From assembly GCA_034003955.1 (NCBI GenBank), contig JAVEXO010000022.1:1-43863 (forward strand): 43,863 bases of DNA, read 5' to 3'. The notes under the pieces are model-generated. The model was given only the letters and a program-made list of their open reading frames with translations, had not been told where the DNA came from and did no database searches. The translations under genes and the position numbers were made by a program. Below are positions 8,200 through 17,101 of the stretch, one piece after another; position 1 is the first letter of the stretch; each line of letters opens with the position of its first letter. Origin of the DNA: SZUA-370 sp034003955. Its GTDB lineage: Bacteria > Spirochaetota > Spirochaetia > Treponematales > UBA12059.

Positions 8200-8913
8200 C
8201 TAGTAATCTCGGGCGTAGTCCCGCACGAAGCCAAGGCGTAGTGTAATGCAAACTGGTGCCGCTTCCATCTTCAAGGGAATATCTTCCAGTCTACCATCGA
8301 CGAGGGGCAAGCTCGCCGCCACTGCCAGCCGCGAAACAAGACGCAGATTATCCTTGGTACGCCAGGTAAACTCGGTGCCCAGTTCAAAGACAGGAGATAT
8401 GACTTCAGCTCCATAATTAACACCGCGGCCGTCCTTATCGGCGAAGTCAATTGAACCACCGCCAGCCATGGCTCCCAGGCCAAGCTCTAGTCCTGCTCCC
8501 GCGCTACCCGGTCCTTGGCCAATTTCCCAGCGATAGCCATGTTTGAGCATCAGAAAAGCGGCCCCGACAATCCCGGCCTTTAGTGTGTAATCTTCGGCAC
8601 CAGGCTCATACACCGTGTCATCACTGATGACGGTATGCACCGCTGCCCCAATCTCGTAACCATAATAGAATCCGCCTCCCGCACTAACATTGATGCCGTT
8701 GAAACGGCGAAGTTCTATCCCTGGCAGTACTACGGTATTTTTTATTGTTTGATTATTTTTATCCTAAGCAAGTGTCATCCAGTTCATCGATACACCATAA
8801 CTCGGCGAAGCAATACCGCTCATCCAGTCTTGTGTTTCTTCTGCCTGAAGACCGCCAGAGGCTACTAGAAGCAACAATGCCAGGCCCCCAGCCTGTGTAA
8901 TAAAACGTTTCAT
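8200..8913 (-). pseudogene. Outer-membrane beta-barrel-type protein interrupted by an in-frame amber codon
   Basis: Read from the ATG at 8913, the gene has a good GGAGG site, a clear signal peptide (MKRFITQAGGLALLLLVASG, then GLQAEETQ) and 49 codons. It then reaches TAG at 8766-8764. The same frame continues without any other stop for 41 codons to GTG 8640 and on to TAA at 8200, 237 codons in all. The part after the TAG has alternating Gly/aromatic strands (AGGGFYYGYEIGAAV, GAGLELGLGAMAGGG, MEAAPVCITLRLGF) and ends in Tyr, as outer-membrane barrels do. The next usable start, GTG 8640, would give a 146-residue product without a signal peptide. A single-base nonsense mutation (for example from CAG), a sequencing error or read-through would each explain this. 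The protein family is not recognised. Confidence 0.7.
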
Positions 8914-8951
8914 AGCGTTTCCTCCAATAAAACCATATCGTAGCATGATCA

Positions 8952-8979
8952 GATATACAAAATTGCCTTGACTGTTCAA
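8952..8979 (-). promoter_or_regulatory. Candidate promoter of the outer-membrane-type gene
   Basis: On the - strand TTGAAC (8979-8974) and TATATC (8957-8952) are separated by 16 bases. Each matches the sigma-70 consensus at four of six positions. The position is about 40 bases upstream of the ATG at 8913. The -35 box lies inside a palindrome shared with the opposite promoter. Confidence 0.4.
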
Positions 8980-8981
8980 GG
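8966..8981. promoter_or_regulatory. Palindromic operator candidate CCTTGA-N4-TCAAGG
   Basis: A perfect 6+6 dyad with a 4-base centre sits where the -35 boxes of two divergent promoters lie side by side. A dimeric regulator bound here would control both the outer-membrane-type gene and transcription of fliO onwards. The sequence shows the dyad; the regulator is unknown. Confidence 0.4.
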
Positions 8982-8995
8982 ATAAAGCTTGTAAT
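8968..8995 (+). promoter_or_regulatory. Candidate internal promoter for fliO and downstream fla genes
   Basis: TTGACT (8968-8973), a 16-base spacer and TGTAAT (8990-8995) each match the sigma-70 consensus at five of six positions. It would allow the export-gate genes to be transcribed despite the opposite-strand gene inserted after fliY. fliO begins 59 bases beyond the -10 box. Confidence 0.5.
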
Positions 8996-9053
8996 CCATA
9001 GAGTTTGTTGCCTTTCCCCCCTTCTTAGCTGTACAATGGCGAGCGGGGGTAAC

Positions 9054-9623
9054 ATGACCAAGCAAATCAGGGTATCGTGCGCCTTCATTCTATTCGTGTC
9101 CATCGTAGGCGCTACCTTTGCCCAGGGTACGGCGGCGCCTGAGGTCGATGAAACCACGCTTGTCTTGCCAGATGCCCCCCAGGCAGGCACGCCTAGCCAG
9201 GGTTCATCCATACTCCCATACGTCCTACGCATGGTGCTGGTGCTGGGCCTCGTGATAGCGGCCATCTATGGTCTGTATGCCCTTATCAAGCGTTCTGCCA
9301 AGCCTTCTGATACCTTTGACAGCTATCTTAGAATCTTGGCAACGTCAAAGCTCGGTGTAGGGCGTAGCCTACATGTCGTCTCTTTAGGCGAAAAGGCCTG
9401 GCTCATCGGCTCTACCGACACGGCTGTAGGTCTCATAGCAGAAATAGACGACAAGGAATTGATAGACGCGCTGGCGCTCCGTGCCTCTGAGGCGCCCCAT
9501 ACGCCACGCAGGGACTTTGGCTCTATACTAGGTGAACTTCTAGGTCGCAAGGGTTCCAAATCGACCGCCTCCGTTTCAAATGATTTTTTCAATCGCCAGA
9601 AGGATAGGCTCAAGAAATTCTAG
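9054..9623 (+). CDS. fliO: Flagellar export gate assembly protein FliO (FliZ in Borrelia naming)
   Basis: This 189-residue membrane protein helps assemble FliP into the export gate. It begins with a signal-peptide-like segment (MTKQIRVSCAFILFVSIVGA, then TFAQG). It has a strong membrane helix at about residues 60-82 (LRMVLVLGLVIAAIYGLYAL) and a cytoplasmic FliO domain (LRILATSKLGVGRSLHVVSL, KAWLIGSTDTAVGLIAEI). GGGGGT directly before ATG 9054 decides the start over the upstream in-frame ATG at 9036. The C-terminus is Lys/Arg-rich. It is the first gene after the interruption and is followed by fliP. Confidence 0.88.
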   Translation: MTKQIRVSCAFILFVSIVGATFAQGTAAPEVDETTLVLPDAPQAGTPSQGSSILPYVLRMVLVLGLVIAAIYGLYALIKRSAKPSDTFDSYLRILATSKLGVGRSLHVVSLGEKAWLIGSTDTAVGLIAEIDDKELIDALALRASEAPHTPRRDFGSILGELLGRKGSKSTASVSNDFFNRQKDRLKKF

Positions 9624-9663
9624 GCTGGCCCAGGCTGGCACTGCTCGATTCGTGGAGGAATGC

Positions 9664-10548
9664 GTGCGAAGAGCAATCTGTATAGTCATCCTGTCTTTGC
9701 TCGGCCTTGGTGCCTGGGCTCAGGAAACGAGCACCTTCCCCGCCACTCCTGCCGATACGGCCAGGAGCGTGCCTGTACCCAATGTGCAAACCCAGACTAC
9801 GCCCTTTCCTGGAGGCGTTTCCAATCCCACCACGGCCATTCCCCGGAACCTGCCTGTGGTACCCTTTGTAGACCTCTCGGTGCGATCGCCTGAGACGGGA
9901 CAGGAAGTTGCCTTCAGCCTGCAGCTGCTCCTGCTTCTTACGGTGCTTTCTCTGGCGCCGAGCATGATCATCCTCATAACCAGTTTCCTGCGCATCTCTA
10001 TAGTGCTTGACTTTGTAAAGCGTGCCCTGTCACTTCAACAGGTACCTCCCAGCCAAGTGCTTATGGGCATAGCCTTGTTCTTGACCGTATTTATAATGTG
10101 GCCTACCTTCGACGAGGTGTACACACAGGCTCTAAAGCCACTAGCCGACGGGCAGATTGGCATAGAAGAGGCATATCGGGCGACTGAAAAGCCTTTCAGG
10201 CTTTTCATGTACTCACAGATGCAGAAGGACCCGGAGAATATACGGCTTTTCATGAACCTGCGGGGGCTTCCTAAACCCCAATCCCTGGCCGATGTTCCAA
10301 CGTACGTGCTCATCCCTGCCTTCATCCTGAGCGAACTCACCATAGCCTTCAAGATAGGAATACTGCTCTATATCCCGTTTATAATCATAGACATGGTGGT
10401 GGCCTCCACGCTCATGTCGATGGGTATGATCATGTTGCCGCCGGTCATGATTTCTACACCGTTTAAACTGATACTATTCGTTCTTGTTGACGGATGGAAC
10501 CTCATGGCGCGGCAACTCGTGGAGTCGTTCTTAAGGAATAGCGTATGA
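9664..10548 (+). CDS. fliP: Flagellar type III export gate protein FliP
   Basis: FliP, about 294 residues, forms the core pentamer of the export gate. Starting at GTG 9664, with GGAGGA five bases upstream, it gives a clean signal peptide (RRAICIVILSLLGLGAWAQE), as is usual for FliP. The family signatures follow: LVLTVLS-like first helix (LLLLLTVLSLAPSMIILITS), ISIVLDFVKRALSLQQVPPSQVL, and near the end FIIIDMVVASTLMSMGMIMLPP. Reading further upstream in frame is possible but would overlap fliO without purpose. The stop codon overlaps the fliQ start. Confidence 0.95.
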   Translation: MRRAICIVILSLLGLGAWAQETSTFPATPADTARSVPVPNVQTQTTPFPGGVSNPTTAIPRNLPVVPFVDLSVRSPETGQEVAFSLQLLLLLTVLSLAPSMIILITSFLRISIVLDFVKRALSLQQVPPSQVLMGIALFLTVFIMWPTFDEVYTQALKPLADGQIGIEEAYRATEKPFRLFMYSQMQKDPENIRLFMNLRGLPKPQSLADVPTYVLIPAFILSELTIAFKIGILLYIPFIIIDMVVASTLMSMGMIMLPPVMISTPFKLILFVLVDGWNLMARQLVESFLRNSV

Positions 10549-10814
10549 ACATAGCCCAAGCCGCGGCGTTGATGAGCGGAGCCGTTCTTGAAGTCGTCAT
10601 TCTGGCTGCTCCAATCCTGCTTACGGCTCTGGTGGTGGGTCTCATCGTGAGCATCCTGCAGGCTACGACGAGTATCCAGGAACAGACACTCACCTTTGTG
10701 CCAAAAATTGCCTCTATAATGCTCGTTCTAGCCTTGCTGGGAGGCTGGATGTTCTCCCACCTTGCCGAGTATACAAAGCGTCTCTTCGACCTTATCCCGG
10801 AGCTGGCGGGATGA
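10545..10814 (+). CDS. fliQ: Flagellar type III export gate protein FliQ
   Basis: FliQ, 89 residues, wraps around the FliP-FliR core of the export gate. It shows two hydrophobic helical hairpins (VVILAAPILLTALVVGLIVS and KIASIMLVLALLGGWMF). Between them is the family loop ILQATTSIQEQTLTFVPK. Its ATG overlaps the fliP stop by four bases, so the two are translationally coupled. Confidence 0.96.
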   Translation: MNIAQAAALMSGAVLEVVILAAPILLTALVVGLIVSILQATTSIQEQTLTFVPKIASIMLVLALLGGWMFSHLAEYTKRLFDLIPELAG

Positions 10815-10827
10815 ACGGGTCAGGCTC

Positions 10828-11622
10828 GTGCTGAACGAACTGCTCGCCGACGCCGACCTCTTCTTCATAATAGCGGTTAGGGTTCTGGCCATGATAGAGA
10901 CGGCTCCTCTTTTATCGGGAGATGGTGTTCCCCAGGTGGCCAAGGTAGGCCTTGCAGGCTTCGCCGCCTCGGCGGTCTTCCCCTGGGTAAAGGAAGCCGG
11001 ATACATCATGCCTTCTAATGCCGGCTCCTATGTAGCCATAGTCTTAGGTGAGGCCATGATAGGCATCATCATAGGTTTCTTCCTGACCATGATATTCAAC
11101 GCGTTTACAACGGCGGGGCAATTCTTCTCTCTCCAGATGGGTTTTGGCGCTTCTACAACGTACGATCCCCTGGCCCAGGTCGAAATTCCTGTCGTTGGCC
11201 AGTTTCTAAACCTGGTGGCCATGTTCGTTTTCGTGACGACGAGTGGTTTTCAGCGGCTGTTCCTCATTGGTGTCAAAGGCAGCTTCCAGGCCCTGAGAGC
11301 CGTCGATCTGCTTTCAAGAAGGGCCGACTTCATGGGCTATGTGGCCGGTTCGCTTGGGTCCCTCTTCCAGAATGCCCTGCTACTGGCCTTTCCAATCTTT
11401 GGCACCCTGCTTCTCATATCGGTGACGACTGGGCTTCTTTCCAAGGCGGCTCCTCAGATAAATCTTCTCACCGAAGGTTTTCCTATATCCATACTCGTAG
11501 CCTTTCTCCTCATGACAAGTGCGATGCCATTCATGATAGAAGCCTTTTCTTCACTGGTAGACATCGGCTTTCAGAGCATAGCAAACATCCTGCAGGGCAC
11601 TGCCTCCATGAGAGGCAGGTAA
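10828..11622 (+). CDS. fliR: Flagellar type III export gate protein FliR
   Basis: FliR, about 264 residues, completes the helical gate with FliP and FliQ. Six membrane helices are visible. The family's N-terminal pattern is FFIIAVRVLAMIETAPLLSG, and the middle holds the typical FSLQMGFGASTTYDP loop and ALLLAFPIFGTLLLISVTTG. The start is taken as GTG 10828 (VLNELLADADLFF), which fits the usual FliR N-terminus. Its ribosome-binding site is weak, so coupling to fliQ 13 bases upstream is likely. An in-frame ATG at 10762 would create a long overlap with fliQ and a non-family N-terminus. Confidence 0.93.
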   Translation: MLNELLADADLFFIIAVRVLAMIETAPLLSGDGVPQVAKVGLAGFAASAVFPWVKEAGYIMPSNAGSYVAIVLGEAMIGIIIGFFLTMIFNAFTTAGQFFSLQMGFGASTTYDPLAQVEIPVVGQFLNLVAMFVFVTTSGFQRLFLIGVKGSFQALRAVDLLSRRADFMGYVAGSLGSLFQNALLLAFPIFGTLLLISVTTGLLSKAAPQINLLTEGFPISILVAFLLMTSAMPFMIEAFSSLVDIGFQSIANILQGTASMRGR

Positions 11623-11627
11623 TACCC

Positions 11628-12776
11628 ATGCGAGGATACAATCTGTTAGATGATGATATACTCCGCGTTCATCTGCAGTGGTTTGCCCCGGAAGACGAAG
11701 GCAAGACAGAGGATCCTACAGAGTACCGCCTCAAGAAGGAGAGGGAAGAAGGCAGGGTTCCAAAGAGCCCAGACCTCGTAAGCGCTATAGGTCTTCTCTT
11801 GGCTTCCATAACATTGGCTATCATTGGCCCCTGGATATTCTACTCTCTACGAGAGATGACGCGGTGGTTCCTGACGGTCTCCATTGAGTTGGATCCTGTA
11901 AGCGAGGCGGGACCCCTGGCCATGGCATTCTTCAATCAATTCATACGACTTGTATGGCCCATAGCCGTCGTCGCCATGATAGCCGGCGTCTTTGGCAATA
12001 TCCTGCAGACTGGATTTCTTTTTACGACGAAGCCTCTAAAGCCAGACTTCAAGAAGATAGTGCCCCGCTTTGGTCAATACTTCAAACGCACCATGTTCTC
12101 GGGAGAAGCCTTGTTCAATCTGTCTAAGTCAATTTTCAAGATAGGCGTCATAGGCATAGTGGCCTACCTCAACATACGTTCAGAGTTGCCACGCCTTATG
12201 AGGCTTTTTAGTTCGACTGTCTGGAACTCTTCGATATTCCTGGCTGGAATAGTCATTCGTATAATAATCGAGGCAGCCATTCTGATGTTGGCACTAGCGG
12301 TGCCCGACTATATCTTTCAACGTCGTCAGTTTAAGAAACGCCTCAAGATGTCAAAGCAGGAGGTCAAGGAAGAACGGAAGATGTTCGAGGGAGACCCCAT
12401 GATCAAGGGTCGACTCAAGGATAGAATGCGCGACATCATGTCAAAGAATATGGCTGTAAACGTGCCAAAGGCCGATGTCGTCGTCACAAACCCGACACAT
12501 TTTGCCATAGCCGTTGAGTTTGACCCGATGACCATGGCCGTGCCTACGGTTACGGCCAAGGGTGCCGACGAGATGGCGTTCAGGATACGTACACTGGCCA
12601 AGGATAATGGCGTTCCAATCATAGAGAACCGGCCCTTAGCCAGGGCTCTGTACGCCGAAGCAGACGTAGGGGATGCCATACCAGAGGCCTACTACGAGGC
12701 CATTTCAAGGATACTGGCCCACGTTGCCAAGATCGATAAGCGTGTAGCAGCCAAGTATGCATCCATGGGCTCATAG
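11628..12776 (+). CDS. flhB: Flagellar export switch protein FlhB
   Basis: FlhB, 382 residues, regulates gate opening and the change of substrate from hook to filament proteins. The N-terminus has the family motif GKTEDPTEYRLKKEREEGRVPKS at about residues 25-47. Four membrane helices follow, then the charged linker KKRLKMSKQEVKEERK. The cytoplasmic domain contains the autocleavage site NPTH at residues 288-291. FliK upstream is the expected partner. It follows fliR after five bases, with no strong ribosome-binding site. Confidence 0.97.
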   Translation: MRGYNLLDDDILRVHLQWFAPEDEGKTEDPTEYRLKKEREEGRVPKSPDLVSAIGLLLASITLAIIGPWIFYSLREMTRWFLTVSIELDPVSEAGPLAMAFFNQFIRLVWPIAVVAMIAGVFGNILQTGFLFTTKPLKPDFKKIVPRFGQYFKRTMFSGEALFNLSKSIFKIGVIGIVAYLNIRSELPRLMRLFSSTVWNSSIFLAGIVIRIIIEAAILMLALAVPDYIFQRRQFKKRLKMSKQEVKEERKMFEGDPMIKGRLKDRMRDIMSKNMAVNVPKADVVVTNPTHFAIAVEFDPMTMAVPTVTAKGADEMAFRIRTLAKDNGVPIIENRPLARALYAEADVGDAIPEAYYEAISRILAHVAKIDKRVAAKYASMGS

Positions 12777-12840
12777 CATGTCTCGAGTGTCGATCCTGCA
12801 TTGTTGAATCGTGAGTAATAGGGTACGATGAGAGGACATC

Positions 12841-14934
12841 ATGTCGGATAACAGGCGAGTACTCAAGGAAACGTTTGCTACCAACCTCTCGGATTATACG
12901 GTTGCCGTGGCGGCCGTAGCCGTCGTCATGATGATAATCATACCCTTGCCTACCGTTCTTCTGGACGTTCTCATGTCGTTAAACCTGGCATTAGGCCTGT
13001 TGATACTGCTGTTGGTTCTATCTGTCAGACGTGCCGTTGACTTTTCTGTCTTTCCAACCATGCTGCTTGTGGCGACAATATTCAGCCTTGCCCTCAACAT
13101 ATCGTCAACGAGGCTCATCCTTACCAAGGGCGCTGACTTCAATGGCAGGATAGTCAGAGCCTTCAGCACCTTCGTCGTAGGCTCCGGAGGCACCGAGGGT
13201 CTTGTAGTCGGCTTTATCATCTTTATAATCATCATAGCCGTACAGGCAATAGTCATAACAAAAGGCGCCACCCGTATTGCAGAGGTAGCAGCCAGATTCA
13301 CCCTCGATGGCATGCCTGTAAAGCAGATGGCCATAGAGTCAGAATACAACTCGGGGGCCATCACCGAGGAAGAGGCCAGGAAGCGCAAGGATGATGTCCA
13401 GCGCGAGGTTGACTTCTATGGCCAGATGGATGGCGCCAGCAAGTTCGTGTCGGGCAACGTGACGGTTGGTATCTTCATAAGCGTCATCAACCTGATAGGC
13501 GGCTTCATAGTCGGCATGGTCATTCACGCCGAGCCCTTCCAGGTGGCATTGGGCACCTATACCTCTTTAACAATAGGCGATGGCCTCGTGTCTCAGCTTC
13601 CATCGCTGCTCATTTCGGCAGCTACTGGCATCATTGTAACCAGAGCCAATAGTCAGGGCACCTTCGGCTCCGAGGTAACGGCTCAGTTTACCCAGAACGC
13701 CAGGATATACTGGGTTGGTTCAGGCGTGATGGCCGCCATGGCCTTGCTTCCTGGATTTCCATGGTACGTGCTCCTGCCGCTTTCTGGTCTCATGGCATAC
13801 CTTGCATGGGGTCTTTCAAAGAAGGCCGTGCTCGATAACGACAAGGCCAAGCTGAGAGCGGCCGAAGGATCGGCCAGAAAGTCTGAATCTCCCCAGGAGC
13901 TGTCTCCCGTTGTTCCCCTGGATCCTATAAGTCTGGAACTGGGCTATGGCCTCATTCCCCTTGTGGACAAGGACAAAGGCGCCGAGCTCCTGGAGCGCGT
14001 CACCCGTATTCGCAAGGAGAGCGCCATAGACATGGGTCTTGTCGTCCCACGCATCCGTATCATAGACAATATGAGGCTGGAGCCTTCCGAGTACTGCTTC
14101 AAGATACGCGGCGTGGAGATAGGCCGTGGCATCATCAGGTTAGGCTACTATATGGCCATTAACCCCGGTGGCGTATCGGAGGAAATCCAGGGTGAACGTG
14201 CCAAGGATCCTGCCTTTGGTCTACCGGCCGTATGGATTTCTGAGGATGTGCGGGACAAGGCCGAGAGGGCGGGCTATACGGTTGTCGATGCGCCGAGCAT
14301 AGTAGCCACCCACCTGACAGAGATAATAAAGCGCTATGCCGCCGATATACTCGGCCGGCAGGAGATACAGGGCATGCTCGACGCACTCAAGAAAGACTAC
14401 CCGGCAGTCGTAGAGGATGCCCAGAAGAACCTCTCCCTGGGTGAAATTCAGAAGGTGCTACAAGGGCTTCTTCGGGAACAGGTTTCAATACGCAATCTGG
14501 TAGCCATCCTGGAGACGCTGGCAGACTATTCGGGCATCACCAAGGATCCAGGTTTCCTCGTAGAGAAGGCGCGGCAATCCCTTGGCCGCCAGATATGTCT
14601 TCAGTACGCCGATCAAGACAAGGCTATTAGAGTGCTGACAGTAGAGCCTGTACTGGAACAGAAGATTATAGACGCACGGGTAGACACACCCTCCGGTGCC
14701 ATGTCTGCCCTGGAACCCACGGTACAAAGACAGTGGATAAAGGCATTGACCCTCGCCGTAGCGGCCGTGCAGAAGCAGGGGCATTTTCCTGTTCTGCTCT
14801 GCTCAGAGGCCGCCAGAGCCCTCGTTAAATCGAGTACTGAACGTGAAATACCAGACCTTGTCGTGCTTTCTGTGCCGGAGATCGTGGCGGACGTGCAGGT
14901 AGAGGCCATAGGCGAGATTCGGCTAGAAGGATAA
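12841..14934 (+). CDS. flhA: Flagellar type III export protein FlhA
   Basis: FlhA, 697 residues, is the proton-driven export motor and docking platform for chaperone-substrate complexes. The N-terminal half has eight membrane helices. It includes the FHIPEP-family loop (SSTRLILTKGADFNGRIVRAF without its last residue) and the cytoplasmic segment MDGASKFVSGNVTVGIFIS. The C-terminal cytoplasmic domain begins at about residue 350 and holds LELGYGLIPLVD and MGLVVPRIRIIDN. A weakly ordered 64-base gap with no convincing promoter separates it from flhB. The length is typical of the family. Confidence 0.97.
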   Translation: MSDNRRVLKETFATNLSDYTVAVAAVAVVMMIIIPLPTVLLDVLMSLNLALGLLILLLVLSVRRAVDFSVFPTMLLVATIFSLALNISSTRLILTKGADFNGRIVRAFSTFVVGSGGTEGLVVGFIIFIIIIAVQAIVITKGATRIAEVAARFTLDGMPVKQMAIESEYNSGAITEEEARKRKDDVQREVDFYGQMDGASKFVSGNVTVGIFISVINLIGGFIVGMVIHAEPFQVALGTYTSLTIGDGLVSQLPSLLISAATGIIVTRANSQGTFGSEVTAQFTQNARIYWVGSGVMAAMALLPGFPWYVLLPLSGLMAYLAWGLSKKAVLDNDKAKLRAAEGSARKSESPQELSPVVPLDPISLELGYGLIPLVDKDKGAELLERVTRIRKESAIDMGLVVPRIRIIDNMRLEPSEYCFKIRGVEIGRGIIRLGYYMAINPGGVSEEIQGERAKDPAFGLPAVWISEDVRDKAERAGYTVVDAPSIVATHLTEIIKRYAADILGRQEIQGMLDALKKDYPAVVEDAQKNLSLGEIQKVLQGLLREQVSIRNLVAILETLADYSGITKDPGFLVEKARQSLGRQICLQYADQDKAIRVLTVEPVLEQKIIDARVDTPSGAMSALEPTVQRQWIKALTLAVAAVQKQGHFPVLLCSEAARALVKSSTEREIPDLVVLSVPEIVADVQVEAIGEIRLEG

Positions 14935-14938
14935 GAAG

Positions 14939-16120
14939 ATGCAATATTTGGTAGAGCAAGGATCGAGCCACAGGGAGGTCCTGGAGAAGGTACGTGCTCG
15001 ATATGGAGAGTCTGCACAGGTCCTGAGTCACAGAACCGTTAGATCTGGTGGTTTCTTTGGACTCTTTGCCCGTGAGGGTGTTGAGATTACCTTCTATCTA
15101 AAGGATGATGCGCTTCGCGAGGGAGAAAAGAAGAAGGCGGACATAGAGGAAGAAAAACGTCGCCTGCTCGATAGGGTCAGCCAGGAACGAGCCATCCAGG
15201 AGGTGCTATCGGAGGTTCGCTCGCTTAAGGAGACGCTCGCCGAATCGGCCTCAAGGCCTGTAGGTTCCGATGGAGAGCATCCTACCCTGGCTGCCCTCGA
15301 CGCCCTGCTCTGTGATAATGATTTTTCTACCTGGTATAGGACAGAACTCATAGGACGAGCCAGAGCCGAATTCAGCCTTGATGCCCTCGAAGACTATGAT
15401 GTCGTAGAGGAGGCCATCCTTGAATGGGTAGGCGATACGGTTCGCATACCCGTGAGCCCAAGGCCTGTAAAACCCCGTGTTCTCGTACTGGTCGGCCCTA
15501 CGGGCGTAGGAAAGACGACGACCATAGCCAAACTAGCAGCTCTCCATAACCTGGGCATAGGCGGCATGGCACCCCAAGACGTCAGGATGATAACGATAGA
15601 CAATTATCGTATTGGGGCAAAACAGCAGATAGAGACCTATGGCTCAATAATGCGCGTGCCTGTATCGAGCGTCGAGACGGCAGGGGATCTCAGGCAGACT
15701 ATAGCGATGTATAGGGATACTGACCTTATCCTGGTCGACACCATAGGTAAGAGCCCCAGAGACGCTGTTCGTCTGGCCGAGATGCAGCAGATTCTAGACG
15801 CCTGTGGTCCCTCGGCTGAGGTGTATCTTGCCGTAGCCGCGACTACCAAGACACAGGACATGCTCGATATATTCAGGCAGTTCGAGCCATTCAGGTATAG
15901 GGGTATAGTCGTCACCAAGATGGATGAGACTGGCAGGGTGGGCAATGTTCTGTCGGCTCTTGCCGAGATGGATAAGGCCGTCGCATGGATAACCGACGGT
16001 CAGAAGGTGCCTCAGGACATAGCCGCGGCCAATCCACTACGTTTTCTAATGAATCTCGAAGGTTTTAGGCCAAATCGACCGAAACTAGAAGAGAGATACG
16101 GAAACAATTCTCTCTATTAG
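14939..16120 (+). CDS. flhF: SRP-type GTPase FlhF, flagellar placement factor
   Basis: FlhF, 393 residues, marks where new flagella are built; in spirochaetes these sites lie near the cell poles. The N-terminal B domain contains a charged helix (EKKKADIEEEKRRLLDRV). The NG domain begins at about residue 170. G-motifs are visible: VLVGPTGVGKTTTIAKLAAL (P-loop), TIDNYRIGAKQQIETYG, DTIGKS (G3) and TKMDETGRVG (G4). It is followed immediately by its antagonist flhG. The start is the ATG four bases after the flhA stop. Confidence 0.96.
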   Translation: MQYLVEQGSSHREVLEKVRARYGESAQVLSHRTVRSGGFFGLFAREGVEITFYLKDDALREGEKKKADIEEEKRRLLDRVSQERAIQEVLSEVRSLKETLAESASRPVGSDGEHPTLAALDALLCDNDFSTWYRTELIGRARAEFSLDALEDYDVVEEAILEWVGDTVRIPVSPRPVKPRVLVLVGPTGVGKTTTIAKLAALHNLGIGGMAPQDVRMITIDNYRIGAKQQIETYGSIMRVPVSSVETAGDLRQTIAMYRDTDLILVDTIGKSPRDAVRLAEMQQILDACGPSAEVYLAVAATTKTQDMLDIFRQFEPFRYRGIVVTKMDETGRVGNVLSALAEMDKAVAWITDGQKVPQDIAAANPLRFLMNLEGFRPNRPKLEERYGNNSLY

Positions 16121-16142
16121 AATGCCTTTGATGGAGTATCAG

Positions 16143-17015
16143 ATGGAAGACCAGGCACAGAAGCTACGTGAGCTTATGAACGCGCAAGCTAAACCGCTCT
16201 CTTCACAAGCAGTCAAGAAGACGCGTGTCATAACTGTAGCCAGTGGAAAAGGCGGCGTAGGTAAGACCAATCTCTCTGTTAATATGGCAATTGCCTATGC
16301 CCGTTTGGGTAAGCGTGTCATGGTGATGGATGCCGATCTTGGTCTGGCAAACGTCAACATCATGCTCAATATGATTCCTAAATACAATCTGTACCATGTT
16401 ATAAGAAAACAGAAGACGATGAAGGAGATAATCCTTGATACCGAATATGGTATCCAGATACTCGCCGGTGCCTCAGGGTTCTCCAAGATTGCCAATCTCG
16501 ATGAAGAAGAGAGGCAGAATTTCATATCAGAGCTGTATGCCCTCTCCAATGTAGATATAATTATAATAGACACGAGTGCGGGTGTATCTAATAATGTGCT
16601 TGCATTTATAGCCGCGGCCGACGACGCCATTATTATAACGACGCCAGAACCTACGGCCATCACCGATGCCTACGGTATAATAAAGATAATAGCTACCGAG
16701 GTGGAGAATCTTAATATTGGGCTCAAGTTAGTAGTAAATCGCGTCAAGAATGTCACAGAAGGCCGCAAGGTGGCCGAGCGTATAATCAATATTTCTGGAC
16801 AATTCCTTAACCTCAAGGTCGAATACCTGGGTTGCATCTATGAGGATCCAATAGTTCAACAGTCTGTCTATAAGCAGAAGCCATTCATAGTACAGGATCC
16901 TAAGTCTAAGGCTGCGATATCGGTTCAGCACCTTGTAAACAGAATAGAGAAGACAGAATTTGCCGCTGACAGGGGAATTAGTCGTCTCATAAAGAAACTA
17001 TTCGCCAAGGACTAG
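16143..17015 (+). CDS. flhG: MinD-like ATPase FlhG (YlxH/FleN), flagellar number regulator
   Basis: This 290-residue MinD/ParA-family ATPase limits flagellar number and stimulates FlhF GTPase activity. The N-terminal EDQAQKLREL is the FlhF-activating DQAxxLR motif. The deviant Walker A is VASGKGGVGKTNLSVNMA. Walker B/switch segments are MVMDADLGLANVNIML and IIIDTSAGVSNN, and the C-terminus has a basic amphipathic helix (GISRLIKKLFAK) that fits membrane binding. GGAG at 16133-16136 favours ATG 16143; in-frame ATGs at 16122 and 16131 would add up to seven residues. Confidence 0.95.
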   Translation: MEDQAQKLRELMNAQAKPLSSQAVKKTRVITVASGKGGVGKTNLSVNMAIAYARLGKRVMVMDADLGLANVNIMLNMIPKYNLYHVIRKQKTMKEIILDTEYGIQILAGASGFSKIANLDEEERQNFISELYALSNVDIIIIDTSAGVSNNVLAFIAAADDAIIITTPEPTAITDAYGIIKIIATEVENLNIGLKLVVNRVKNVTEGRKVAERIINISGQFLNLKVEYLGCIYEDPIVQQSVYKQKPFIVQDPKSKAAISVQHLVNRIEKTEFAADRGISRLIKKLFAKD

Positions 17016-17101
17016 ACCCTGAGTACCCGATATCGAGCCAAAGCTTGACGAGATAAGCTCTTATGCCTTAATCTTGCATGCAATGGGAGGGTACTGAGAC
17101 G

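Noticed and set aside
8635..8868. Open frame on the + strand within the outer-membrane-type gene
   Set aside because: It has no ribosome-binding site and no family-like composition, and it runs antisense to a gene with a signal peptide and ribosome-binding site.
12777..12840. Promoter between flhB and flhA (TTGTTG-17-TACGAT)
   Set aside because: The -35 box matches only three of six positions; both genes are expected to be in one operon transcript.
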